Shown piece after piece: positions 56,735-64,000 of a DNA stretch of 64,000 nt (position 1 is its first letter; each line of letters opens with the position of its first letter). The stretch comes from Rhodobacter sp. SY28-1 (GTDB lineage Bacteria; Pseudomonadota; Alphaproteobacteria; Rhodobacterales; Rhodobacteraceae). The notes beneath the pieces are model-generated. The model was not told the origin of the DNA, did not search any database, and was given only the letters and a program-made list of their open reading frames with translations. Location of the stretch: assembly GCF_005222785.1 (NCBI RefSeq), contig NZ_STGH01000003.1:62001-126000 (forward strand), written 5' to 3'. A program made the translations under genes and the position numbers.

Positions 56735-56752
56735 CCATACGGCTGCGTATGT
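56735..56752. promoter_or_regulatory. TetR operator 2 (CATACG-N4-CGTATG)
   Basis: The 6-bp core half-sites match operator 1 exactly; the outermost pair differs. It ends eight bases before the TetR ATG at 56760. The two sites sit between divergent genes, which is the usual arrangement for an autoregulated TetR switch. Confidence 0.75.
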
Positions 56753-56759
56753 TTGTCGC

Positions 56760-57332
56760 ATGGCAGAGCAGGATCCGCGACAGAGACTGGGGCGCAACGA
56801 CTGGGTTCTGGCCGGACTGCGAGCTCTGGTGCGCGGCGGGATCGCGGCTGTCAGGGTGGAACCCCTGGCGCGGGACCTTAAGGCGACGAAGGGCTCTTTC
56901 TACTGGCATTTCAAGGATCTCGCCGAACTTCATCAGACGATGCTTGAACTGTGGGAGGCGCTGGCCACCACGGCCATCACCCAGGCCGTCCGGACCTCGG
57001 GGCGCGATCCCTACGGGCAGCTGATGCTGCTGGTCGACATGGTGTCGGTCCGCCCGGGCGAAGCCTTTGGCGGCGTGGAGATCGATCCCGCCTTCCGCGA
57101 CTGGGGACGCTGCGACCCGCGTGCCCGCGCCGTCCTGGAGCGGGTCGACCGCCAGCGGCTGGCCGATCTGCAGGATTTCTTGCGCGCCGCGGGGGTTGCG
57201 GAAACCGAACTGTTGTCAAAGGCGCAACTCATTTATGCCGCAGTGATCGGATTAGAAAACCTGCGGCTGACCACCGGGGATGAGATGGGTCCGCCGCTCC
57301 GCGCCCTGGTCGCGCGGCTGGTAACGGGTTGA
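56760..57332 (+). CDS. TetR-family regulator of the divergent membrane-protein operon
   Basis: The 190-residue protein has the TetR helix-turn-helix at residues 30-55 (PLARDLKATKGSFYWHFKDLAELH) and a helical ligand domain. Two CATACG-N4-CGTATG operators lie directly ahead of it, between it and two small membrane-protein genes. It therefore probably represses itself and those genes. The ligand is unknown. Confidence 0.87.
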   Translation: MAEQDPRQRLGRNDWVLAGLRALVRGGIAAVRVEPLARDLKATKGSFYWHFKDLAELHQTMLELWEALATTAITQAVRTSGRDPYGQLMLLVDMVSVRPGEAFGGVEIDPAFRDWGRCDPRARAVLERVDRQRLADLQDFLRAAGVAETELLSKAQLIYAAVIGLENLRLTTGDEMGPPLRALVARLVTG

Positions 57333-57365
57333 AGGGGCGCTGGCGATGGCCGGTGGGGCAGGCAG

Positions 57366-58259
57366 ATGAGTTTGGAAGACAGGACCTGGCAGACAGTGAT
57401 CGGACTGGCCCTCGGCCTTGCGATCCTTGGCCTGGCCGGGGGCTACCTTGGCTGGCTGCATCCCCTGGGGGATTCGCTCGCCGTCGGGCGCGGGATCGCT
57501 GCTGCCGCCATCCTGGTCATCGCGGTTTTCGCCACCTTCGCCGGGCTGCGGATGGCGGCCTTCGTCTCGATGCTGCTGGCGCTGCTGACCGGAGGCCAGG
57601 TCCTTCTGGCCTATGCCTGGCCGGGACTGGCCGGGCAGTATTCGGTCTATCAGAAGAACCTGCTGTTCCGGAACGCCGAGCTTTCCGCGGTCGAGGCCGA
57701 CATCCGCGCCGCGGCGCCGCAGATCGTGACCCTGCAAGAGGTATCGGACCCGAATCTCGCCCTCGTTGCGGCACTGAAGGACGCCTATCCGCATCAGCAT
57801 GTCTGCCCGGGCTCGCGGGTGGGTGGCACGGCGATCCTGACCCAGTTGACCCCGGTCGAGGGCACCGCCTTCTGCGCCCCCGGGCTGGCGGCGATGCAGG
57901 TCGTGACCGGAGAGGAACGGCAGCACCGCTTCTGGCTGGTCTCGGTGCACCTGCACTGGCCCTGGCCGCACCAGCAGGCCGATCATGTCGACCAGTTGCT
58001 GCCGGTCCTGGACCGGATCAACGGGCCGGCGATCATGGCGGGCGATTTCAACATGGTGCGCTGGGCGACCTCGGTCACCCGGATGGCCGAGATTCTGGGT
58101 GTCCGGCCGGCGGGGCCGACCTTTGGCAGCTACATCGGCCTGAGCGATCTGTTCCGCCTGCCGATCGACCATGTCTTCGCCACCAAGGGCGGCAAGGTCA
58201 GCCCGCGCGGGGCGCTTGGGTCGGATCATCTGGGGCTTCTGGCACAGGTCGAGATATGA
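57366..58259 (+). CDS. membrane-anchored endonuclease/exonuclease/phosphatase family protein
   Basis: The 297-residue protein has three N-terminal membrane helices (residues 10-85) and an EEP domain in the periplasm. Visible marks are IVTLQEVSD, VHLHWPWPHQ, GPAIMAGDFNMVRW and the final LGSDHLGLLAQVEI, so the metal and catalytic residues (Glu, Asp-Phe-Asn, Asp-His) are all in place. It may cleave nucleic acid or lipid head groups. The gene follows the TetR gene by 33 bases. Confidence 0.83.
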   Translation: MSLEDRTWQTVIGLALGLAILGLAGGYLGWLHPLGDSLAVGRGIAAAAILVIAVFATFAGLRMAAFVSMLLALLTGGQVLLAYAWPGLAGQYSVYQKNLLFRNAELSAVEADIRAAAPQIVTLQEVSDPNLALVAALKDAYPHQHVCPGSRVGGTAILTQLTPVEGTAFCAPGLAAMQVVTGEERQHRFWLVSVHLHWPWPHQQADHVDQLLPVLDRINGPAIMAGDFNMVRWATSVTRMAEILGVRPAGPTFGSYIGLSDLFRLPIDHVFATKGGKVSPRGALGSDHLGLLAQVEI

Positions 58260-58333
58260 TCGTGTGCATGCCGGGTTGACTGGCGCGGCGGGCTTGGCCT
58301 GACTGGGCCTGACCCGAGATGGGAGAGGTCGCG

Positions 58334-58669
58334 ATGCGTGTCCTGCTGCTTTCGCTCTGCCTTGCCGCCCCCGCCCTGGCCGAAGACTGGCGCGTGCTGG
58401 ACGGCCCCGGGATCACGGCGACGCTGGCGGCCCGGGTGTTGCAGTATCAGGACGGCTCCACCCAGAACTTCTTCCAGGACGGCCGGACCCTCCATGGGGC
58501 CGGGGGCGGCGTGTCCTGGGGGAAATGGTGGGTCGAGGGCGACCGCTACTGCTCCTCCTGGCCACCCTCGGACGTGGCGGCGTGCTACCGGGTGGAAGTG
58601 CAGGGGCTGGATGTCCGTTTCACCTCGGACGGCGGCGAGGTCAGCCTGGGGCGGTATGTCGACCTGTAG
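58334..58669 (+). CDS. small secreted protein
   Basis: The 111-residue protein has a signal peptide (MRVLLLSLCLAAPALA) and a short beta-rich body with FFQDGRTLHG, WGKWWVEGDRYCSSWPPSDVAACYRVEV. A pair of Cys residues may form a disulfide. Similar small periplasmic proteins occur in Rhodobacterales; the function is unknown. Copy B of the 74-bp element begins at the last base of its stop codon. Confidence 0.7.
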   Translation: MRVLLLSLCLAAPALAEDWRVLDGPGITATLAARVLQYQDGSTQNFFQDGRTLHGAGGGVSWGKWWVEGDRYCSSWPPSDVAACYRVEVQGLDVRFTSDGGEVSLGRYVDL

Positions 58670-58742
58670 TGTCCACGGTGGACATTCCCAGATAGTCTTG
58701 GCTTTTCAAGAGCTTGGTCGCGGGCGTTAGGGATTTCTTAAC
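58669..58742 (+). repeat. 74-bp dispersed element, copy B
   Basis: It matches copy A at 44643-44716 over the full length without gaps, including the GTGTCCACGGTGGACA opening and the TTTCTTAAC end. Its tail also forms GGCGTTA/TTAACGCC. Like copy A it lies between a stop codon and a convergent gene. Confidence 0.75.
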
Positions 58743-58840
58743 GCCCGCCTTCACGCTATGGAACCGCTCGTCGGAGACTTCGTCCCTCCTCGCTGAGGCG
58801 TCCACAAACGAGAAGCCGAAGGCGCAGCAGGAGGGGTGCG

Positions 58841-60175
58841 TCACCCCATCAACCTTTCATCGAACGGATAGCGCGTCAGCGTCTCGCAGCCGTCCTCGGT
58901 AATCAGCACCTGATCCTCCAGCTTGATCGAGAAGTCGCCGCCCTCGGGCGAGACGAGCGCCTCGACGCACAACACCATCCCCGGCTCCAGCGCCGCATCG
59001 AAGGCCCCCGGCATCCAGCCGTCCGGGTAGTGGACATAGGGCCATTCGTCGCAAAGCCCGACCCCATGCATCTTGCAGGAATATTTCTGCGCCCAGTACT
59101 CCGGCGCCAGCTGGTGGCCCTGCATCACCAGTTCCTCGATGGTGACGCCGGGACGCAACCGCGCCTTGTGGTCGGCGATGTGGTCCAGCGCGTGGTGGAA
59201 CGCGCTGACCATTGCGTTCGAGGGCCGCGCGTCGCCCACCCACCAGGTCCGGCTGATGTCGATGCAGAAGCCGTAGGCGCCGATCAGGTCGGTATCAAAC
59301 GCCACGATCTCGTTGTTCTGCACCAGCCGGGGGCCACATTCCTGAAACCAGGGGTTCGTGCGGGGACCGCTGGCGAGCAGCCTTGTCTCGATCCACTCCC
59401 CGCCCCGCCGGATGTTGGCCGCGTGCAACTCGGCCCAGATCGCATCCTCCGACACCGTCCCCGAGGGCACATTGGCCCGCGTGAACGCCTCCATCTCGGC
59501 AATCCCCGCCTCGCAGGCCAGATGGGCGCAGCGCATCGCCAGAATCTCGTCGGGTGTCTTCACCGCGCGGACGCGTTCGGTCACCTCCTCGCCTTCCTCG
59601 ACCACGAATCCCGCCGCCTCCAGCGCCCGCAGCCCGTGGACCATGATCTTGTCCACCGCCAGCCGCCGGTTCGCCCCCGCATGTTCGCGCATCACCTCAT
59701 CCACCTGGGCCGCAAACCCCTGTGCGGCCTGCTGTCCCCGATCACCCGTCGAGTTGTAGAAGAACGTCGCCCCTGACCGCAGCTCCTTCACCAGCGGGTT
59801 GAAGGTCACCAGGAAGGGCGAGTTCTTGTACTCCCACATCACCATGTGCCCGTCGGCACACAGAAGGCAGGCGCGGAACGGGTTGTGCGTGTTCCACAGC
59901 TGCATGTTGGTGGTGTCGGTCGCATAGCGGATGTTCAGCGGGTCGAACATCAGAAGCCCGCCATAATCACGCGCGACCAGCCCTGCGACCAGCTTTCGAC
60001 ACCGATCCTCGCGCATCCGGGCCAGGTTCGGCAGTTCCAGCCCCGCCGCCGCCCATTCCTGGAAGGCCAGCTGCGTCGGCCCGATCTCGACCCGGTCGTT
60101 GTCGTTGGGTGTCCCGTCCCCCAAGCTGGTCCCTCGCGTGGGGTCGATCTTCCGGCGGTCGCGGGTGTAGTCCAT
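58841..60175 (-). CDS. dddP: DMSP lyase DddP (M24 metallopeptidase family)
   Basis: The 444-residue protein belongs to the creatinase/M24 family but reads like DddP along its whole length: RKIDPTRGTSLGDGTPNDNDR, PLNIRYATDTTNMQLWNTHNPF, WIETRLLASGPRTNPWFQECGP and LCVEALVSP. The metal ligands are in FDTDLIGAYGFCIDISRTWW (Asp pair), MHGVGLCDEWP (His), EALVSP and KLEDQVLI (Glu pair). DddP splits dimethylsulfoniopropionate into acrylate and dimethyl sulfide. The start at 60175 has AAAGGGGG ahead. A non-lyase M24 paralogue cannot be ruled out. Confidence 0.78.
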   Translation of the reverse strand: MDYTRDRRKIDPTRGTSLGDGTPNDNDRVEIGPTQLAFQEWAAAGLELPNLARMREDRCRKLVAGLVARDYGGLLMFDPLNIRYATDTTNMQLWNTHNPFRACLLCADGHMVMWEYKNSPFLVTFNPLVKELRSGATFFYNSTGDRGQQAAQGFAAQVDEVMREHAGANRRLAVDKIMVHGLRALEAAGFVVEEGEEVTERVRAVKTPDEILAMRCAHLACEAGIAEMEAFTRANVPSGTVSEDAIWAELHAANIRRGGEWIETRLLASGPRTNPWFQECGPRLVQNNEIVAFDTDLIGAYGFCIDISRTWWVGDARPSNAMVSAFHHALDHIADHKARLRPGVTIEELVMQGHQLAPEYWAQKYSCKMHGVGLCDEWPYVHYPDGWMPGAFDAALEPGMVLCVEALVSPEGGDFSIKLEDQVLITEDGCETLTRYPFDERLMG

Positions 60176-60296
60176 GAGGCCCCCTTTGGTCCCTGACAGA
60201 CTGCCCCGGCAGGGAACCGCCGCTTCCCCATCCGCGACACGCATCGTCGCAAATGTGTTGGTTGCAGCCGCCAGTCCCGCATGGTCAAAGACCGTC

Positions 60297-61094
60297 ATGC
60301 CGAACCCGATGCAAGACAGCCCCATCCTGCAGGACCGCCTGCCGCACCTGCCCTGGGTCGACCCGCGCACCCGACGGTTGCCCGGCATCCTCCCGGTGGA
60401 GGGGCGCGACTGGCTGCGGGTGGATGAGGCTTATGGCCCGCAGATGGCGCTGCGCGACCGGCTGATCGCGGCACAAGGCCCCGTCGTCCATGCGCTTTTG
60501 CCCGAGGCCCGCCCGGCGGCGGATGAGCTTTATGCGGCGGTTCTGGACTGGTTGCGCGAAGCCCCCGGCTTCCGACTGAGTGACAGCACCGTGACCCGCC
60601 CCGATGGCGTGTCCGTGCCGCTGGACCCCGATGAGCCGCTTTTGACGCTCGGCCGTCTGGTGCAGGAAGACCTCTGCCTGATGGAGCGGAGGGGCGAGGA
60701 ATATGCCCTGACCGGCGGAATCTTGTGCTTTCCGGCCAGCTGGTCTTTGACCCAGAAGCTTGGGCGCCCGCTGACCGGCATCCACGACCCCGTCCCGGTC
60801 TATGACGCCGACATCGCTAAGCGCGTCGCGCGCCTCTTCGATGCGATCCGGCCGGAACAGGCGCTGTGGCGGATGAACTACCTGACCTACGACGACTTCG
60901 TCCTGCACCAGCCCAGGGTCGAGGGCGAAAGGCGCCCGCAGCCCACCGACCACGTCTTCATCCGGTGCGAACGCCAGTGCCTGTTGCGGCTGCCGAAGAC
61001 GCAGGCGGTGGTCTTCACCATCCACACCTATGTCGTCGATGCCGCGACCGTCACGGCCGAGGAGCTGGCCGCCCTGCGCGAGGCCGTCCATTGA
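60297..61094 (+). CDS. haem-dependent oxidative N-demethylase family (DUF3445)
   Basis: The 265-residue protein has the DUF3445 pattern: LQEDLCLM region (LVQEDLCLMERRGEEY), ILCFPASWSLTQKLGRPLTGIHDPVP and QPTDHVFIRCERQCLLRLPKTQAVVFTIHTYVV. Members bind haem and demethylate amines such as dimethylamine. The start at 60297 lacks a clear site; a second ATG at 60309 is possible. It is divergent from dddP, so both may be involved in use of methylated compounds. Confidence 0.75.
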   Translation: MPNPMQDSPILQDRLPHLPWVDPRTRRLPGILPVEGRDWLRVDEAYGPQMALRDRLIAAQGPVVHALLPEARPAADELYAAVLDWLREAPGFRLSDSTVTRPDGVSVPLDPDEPLLTLGRLVQEDLCLMERRGEEYALTGGILCFPASWSLTQKLGRPLTGIHDPVPVYDADIAKRVARLFDAIRPEQALWRMNYLTYDDFVLHQPRVEGERRPQPTDHVFIRCERQCLLRLPKTQAVVFTIHTYVVDAATVTAEELAALREAVH

Positions 61095-61119
61095 CCCACC
61101 CTTCCGAATGGAGAGCGAG

Positions 61120-61995
61120 ATGCCCGGACTGATCCGCAGGACCCTTCTGATCGGGGGCGCGGCGGCGGCCGCCGGGGGCTTGGCGCTGTGGCGCTGGCGG
61201 ACGCCGGGGGCCAACGACATCGCCTATGGTGACGATCCGCGGCAGGTCATGGATCTGACCTATGCGCGGGGGACGGGGGCGGCTCCGATCCTGGTCATGG
61301 TGCATGGTGGGGCCTTCAAGGTCGGCGACAAGTCGGACCTTGCGGTCTGGCCGGAACTTCTGGACGCAGGCATCGCCGTGGTGCGGGTGAACTACCGGCT
61401 GTCTGGCACGGCGAAATGGCCCGCGCAGGGCGAGGATTGCCTGGCGGCCATCGTCCATCTGCAGCGGCAAGGCGCGGCGCTGGGCCTTGACCCGTCGCGG
61501 ATCGTGCTGATGGGTCAGTCGGCGGGTGCGTTCCTGGCGGTCTCGACGGCGCTGAGCCTGGTCGAGGTGGGCCTGCGCCCGCGGGGCGTGGTCAGCCTTT
61601 ATGGGCCGATGGATTTCTCGACCATGGATCAGGACATGAAGACGCTGGGCCGGACGCCGCAGATGGGCTGGACCGACGCGGCGGACAGCGCGGAAAGCCA
61701 GCTTCTGGGTTATGCGGTGGGCGACCGGCGCGATGCGGCGCGGGCGGTGGGTCCGGTCGGGCGGCTGGATCAGCTGAAGGAACCGCTGCCACCGATCCTG
61801 ATCCGCCATGGTGATGCCGATCCGCTAATCGCCGACCTGCAGGCCAAGCGATTGCGTGAGGCCTGGCTGGCCGCCGATCCTCAGGCCGAGGTCGACTACA
61901 AGCTGGTCCCCGGCGCAGGGCATGGTGGTACTGCGTTCGAGAGCGACCCGGTCAAGGCCGAGGTGCTGGCGTTCCTGCAGAAGGTGCTGGCCTGA
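61120..61995 (+). CDS. exported alpha/beta hydrolase (esterase)
   Basis: The 291-residue protein has an N-terminal Arg-containing signal (MPGLIRRTLLIGGAAAAAGGLALW). A hydrolase fold follows with the oxyanion HGGAF, the nucleophile elbow GQSAG, an Asp in RHGDADPL and the final His in GAGHGG. These suit a carboxylesterase of the hormone-sensitive lipase type. GGAGAG lies five bases ahead of the ATG at 61120. Confidence 0.82.
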   Translation: MPGLIRRTLLIGGAAAAAGGLALWRWRTPGANDIAYGDDPRQVMDLTYARGTGAAPILVMVHGGAFKVGDKSDLAVWPELLDAGIAVVRVNYRLSGTAKWPAQGEDCLAAIVHLQRQGAALGLDPSRIVLMGQSAGAFLAVSTALSLVEVGLRPRGVVSLYGPMDFSTMDQDMKTLGRTPQMGWTDAADSAESQLLGYAVGDRRDAARAVGPVGRLDQLKEPLPPILIRHGDADPLIADLQAKRLREAWLAADPQAEVDYKLVPGAGHGGTAFESDPVKAEVLAFLQKVLA

Positions 61996-62010
61996 GCCCT
62001 TTGGGGGCGG

Positions 62011-62733
62011 TCAGTCGTCGCGCCCGATGCCTTTAAGGTCGCGGCCACCGACCCAAAGCCACAGCGACCGGGCCAGCCCGTAGGGCAGGGCGATGGCGAC
62101 GCTGGCCAAACCCAGAAGATAGCCGCCGACCTGGATCGCCCCCGTCGTGACGGGGCCGGGCGGGGCGGGTGGCGTGTCGGGTGCCACGGGGCGGCCTGCC
62201 TTCGGCCTCGCCACTCCCGGCGCGATCTCGTCGCGGATCGAGGCGAGCGGGTCGTCCCCCGGTTGCGGGATCGTCGGTTCAGTCAGGACGACCGGCGCCA
62301 CGGCTTCCGGGGTGTCGGGGGATGGTGCGGGCTCGGGCTCGGGCGCGGGCGGCGCTTCGGTCCAGAGATGCGGCCCGATCTCGGCCACCAGCGCGTTGCC
62401 GCGCTTGACGTCGGGGTCGGCGGTCGCGCTGGCATGGGAGAGCGTCGCGGCCAGGTTCTGCATCCAGGCGGCAACGCGCAGGTGTGACGGCACGAAACGT
62501 TCGGCCCGGCCCAGCTTGTCGGCCGGAATCCGGCCCGCGCCGTTCTTCACATTGATCGCCGCGCGGCGCATCCGGCGGGCGGACCAGGCATGCAACGGGG
62601 CGATCAGGTCGCGCGACAGGAACACCGTAGCCCGGCCCAGGGCGCGCAGGTCGAAGGGCGGACGCTGCCCGCCCGAAGCCCAGATCTCGGGGCGGTTCTT
62701 GCCGGGACGATTTCCAAGGGGACTGTCTGCCAT
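62011..62733 (-). CDS. hypothetical protein with C-terminal membrane segment
   Basis: The 240-residue protein has a basic N-terminal half (RRMRRAAINVKNGAGRIPADKLGRAERFVPSH), a Pro/Glu/Ala-rich linker of about 85 residues, and a hydrophobic stretch near the end (VGGYLLGLASVAIALPYGLARSLWLWV). It is not recognised. The pattern suggests a cytoplasmic or periplasmic domain tethered to the membrane. It lies between the esterase and glnA. Confidence 0.6.
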   Translation of the reverse strand: MADSPLGNRPGKNRPEIWASGGQRPPFDLRALGRATVFLSRDLIAPLHAWSARRMRRAAINVKNGAGRIPADKLGRAERFVPSHLRVAAWMQNLAATLSHASATADPDVKRGNALVAEIGPHLWTEAPPAPEPEPAPSPDTPEAVAPVVLTEPTIPQPGDDPLASIRDEIAPGVARPKAGRPVAPDTPPAPPGPVTTGAIQVGGYLLGLASVAIALPYGLARSLWLWVGGRDLKGIGRDD

Positions 62734-62884
62734 GGCTCACCCGCCGCCTGTTACAACCGCAGGTTAGTCGAGGCGCGGGGCGGCGGCAACCATCCCCGGA
62801 TGGGTTTTCAAAAGGTTATTGTCGCTGAGGTGTTTCAAGCAATGTCAAGGGCTTGCCCATGCTGTCCTGCGTGGTCAGGCAGCA

Positions 62885-62910
62885 GAAAGGGCGCCCGAAG
62901 GCGCCCTTTC
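62885..62910 (-). terminator. terminator-like hairpin after glnA
   Basis: GAAAGGGCGCC and GGCGCCCTTTC pair perfectly around four bases, 20 bases behind the glnA stop. The T residues lie inside the stem and no clear T run follows. Confidence 0.6.
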
Positions 62911-62929
62911 CATATCACTGTCCCCGCCC

Positions 62930-64000
62930 TCAGCAAGAGTAGTAGAGCTGGTATTCCACCGGGTGGGGGGTGTGCTCGTAGGCGTACACTTCTTCCCACT
63001 TCAGGGCCATGTAGGCCTCCAGCTGGTCGCGGTCGAACACGTCGCCCGCCAGCAGGAAGTCCATGTCCTTCTCCAGCTCTTCCAGAGCCTCCCGCAGCGA
63101 ACCACAGACGGTCGGGATTTCGGCCAGTTCTTCCGGCGGAAGATCATACAGGTCCTTGTCCGAAGCCGGACCCGGGTCGATCTTGTTCTTGATGCCGTCA
63201 AGACCAGCCATCAGCAGCGCCGCGAAAGCCAGGTAGGGGTTCGCCGACGGATCGGGGAAACGGGCCTCGACACGCTTGGCCTTCGGCGACTCGGTCCACG
63301 GAATACGAACGCAGCCCGACCGGTTGCGGGCCGAATACGCGCGCAGAACCGGGGCTTCAAAGCCGGGGATCAGGCGCTTGTAGCTGTTGGTGCCGGGGTT
63401 GGTCAGCGCGTTCAGCGCCTTGGCATGCTTCAGGATGCCGCCGATGAACCACAGGGCTTCCTGGCTCAGGTCGGCATACTTGTCGCCCGCGAACAGCGGC
63501 TTGCCGCCCTTCCAGATCGACATGTTGACGTGCATCCCCGACCCGTTGTCTCCCTTCATGGGCTTCGGCATGAAGGTCACGGTCTTGCCGTAGGCGTGCG
63601 CCACGTTGTGGATCACGTACTTGTACTTCTGGATGTTGTCGGCCTGCTCCACGAGCCCGCCGAAGATCATGCCCAGTTCGTGCTGGCAGGTCGCGACCTC
63701 GTGGTGGTGCTTGTCGACCTTGATGCCCATGCGCTTCATGGTGGACAGCATCTCGCCGCGGATGTCCTGGGCTTCGTCGATCGGGTTCACCGGGAAGTAG
63801 CCGCCCTTGTGGCCCGCGCGGTGGCCGTAGTTGCCGCCTTCGGTCACGGTGTCGGTGTTCCAGGCAGCCGCCTCAGCGTCGATCTCGTAGGCCACCTTGC
63901 GGGGGGTCACGGAATAGCGGACGTCGTCGAAGATGAAGAATTCGGCTTCCGGCCCGAAGTAGGCCGCGTCACCAATGCCGGAGGACTTGAGATAGGCCTC
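62930..64000 (-). CDS. glnA: glutamine synthetase type I, 5' end outside window
   Basis: The C-terminal 356 residues are present; the frame is open to base 64000, where it reads [26 protein letters not shown]. Type I marks include the ATP-binding [19 protein letters not shown], the active-site NRSGCVRIP and the ATP/glutamate loop, and the sequence ends in the Tyr-rich EYQLYYSC. The Lys-Leu-x-Pro-Gly-Tyr type adenylylation region is replaced by NLYDLPP-like [14 protein letters not shown], which contains the usual Tyr. It makes glutamine from glutamate and ammonia. Confidence 0.95.
   Translation of the reverse strand, partial: EAYLKSSGIGDAAYFGPEAEFFIFDDVRYSVTPRKVAYEIDAEAAAWNTDTVTEGGNYGHRAGHKGGYFPVNPIDEAQDIRGEMLSTMKRMGIKVDKHHHEVATCQHELGMIFGGLVEQADNIQKYKYVIHNVAHAYGKTVTFMPKPMKGDNGSGMHVNMSIWKGGKPLFAGDKYADLSQEALWFIGGILKHAKALNALTNPGTNSYKRLIPGFEAPVLRAYSARNRSGCVRIPWTESPKAKRVEARFPDPSANPYLAFAALLMAGLDGIKNKIDPGPASDKDLYDLPPEELAEIPTVCGSLREALEELEKDMDFLLAGDVFDRDQLEAYMALKWEEVYAYEHTPHPVEYQLYYSC

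Overview
The window is a piece of a GC-rich alphaproteobacterial chromosome, most likely from the Rhodobacterales (Rhodobacteraceae/Roseobacteraceae). The grounds are the ccmABCDG order, an M24-family protein that reads as the DMSP lyase DddP, a lone FliG-like protein, small secreted Cys proteins, a CtrA-type TTAA-N7-TTAA box and protein sequences typical of that order. This placement is an inference from reading sequence; no search was run.

Layout. 1-11423 is core or near-core DNA: a TetR-regulated RND efflux pump, tgt, a Hint-domain protein, lon, an HU-like protein and tRNA-Val(CAC). 11393-30631 is an integrated element of about 19.2 kb, bounded by a perfect 32-bp direct repeat of the 3' end of that tRNA gene. 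It carries a tyrosine integrase, portal, a fused protease-capsid, HNH, head-tail connectors, both terminase subunits, a tape measure protein and two probable tail-assembly chaperones. I recognise no tail tube, baseplate, fibre, lysis or replication gene. It looks like a capsid-forming satellite or a strongly reduced siphovirus/GTA-like prophage. Its two structural operons start with the same GGTA-N6-TACC element and repeat an 8-mer, TAACGAGT, close to starts.

Between those two operons sits an AT-rich cargo island (about 17.5-20.5 kb). It holds a probable PD-(D/E)XK nuclease-like protein and a TIR/nucleoside-deoxyribosyltransferase-like protein, both with TTG starts, a decayed duplicate of the preceding phage gene, and a convergent 53-codon membrane peptide. 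This is the best candidate here for an undescribed system, probably anti-phage. The right arm has a ribbon-helix-helix-like regulator, iteron-like repeats, several palindromes and small unknown genes.

30639-64000 returns to chromosome: the terminator that originally followed tRNA-Val(CAC), tRNA-Val(TAC), a MacAB-like export system, a Ser/Thr kinase, a vanadium-haloperoxidase-like/CRTAC1 pair, an FAD oxidoreductase divergent from a dimethylformamidase-like protein, ccmABCDG, an HxlR regulator, acnA, a DUF1223 protein, a lipid A acyltransferase, an EamA transporter, an outer membrane barrel, a FliG-like protein, purB, a divergent TetR/membrane-protein locus with two matching operators, dddP, a DUF3445 protein, an esterase and the 3' part of glnA. 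Two copies of a 74-bp element lie directly behind the stop codons of ccmG and a small secreted protein gene.
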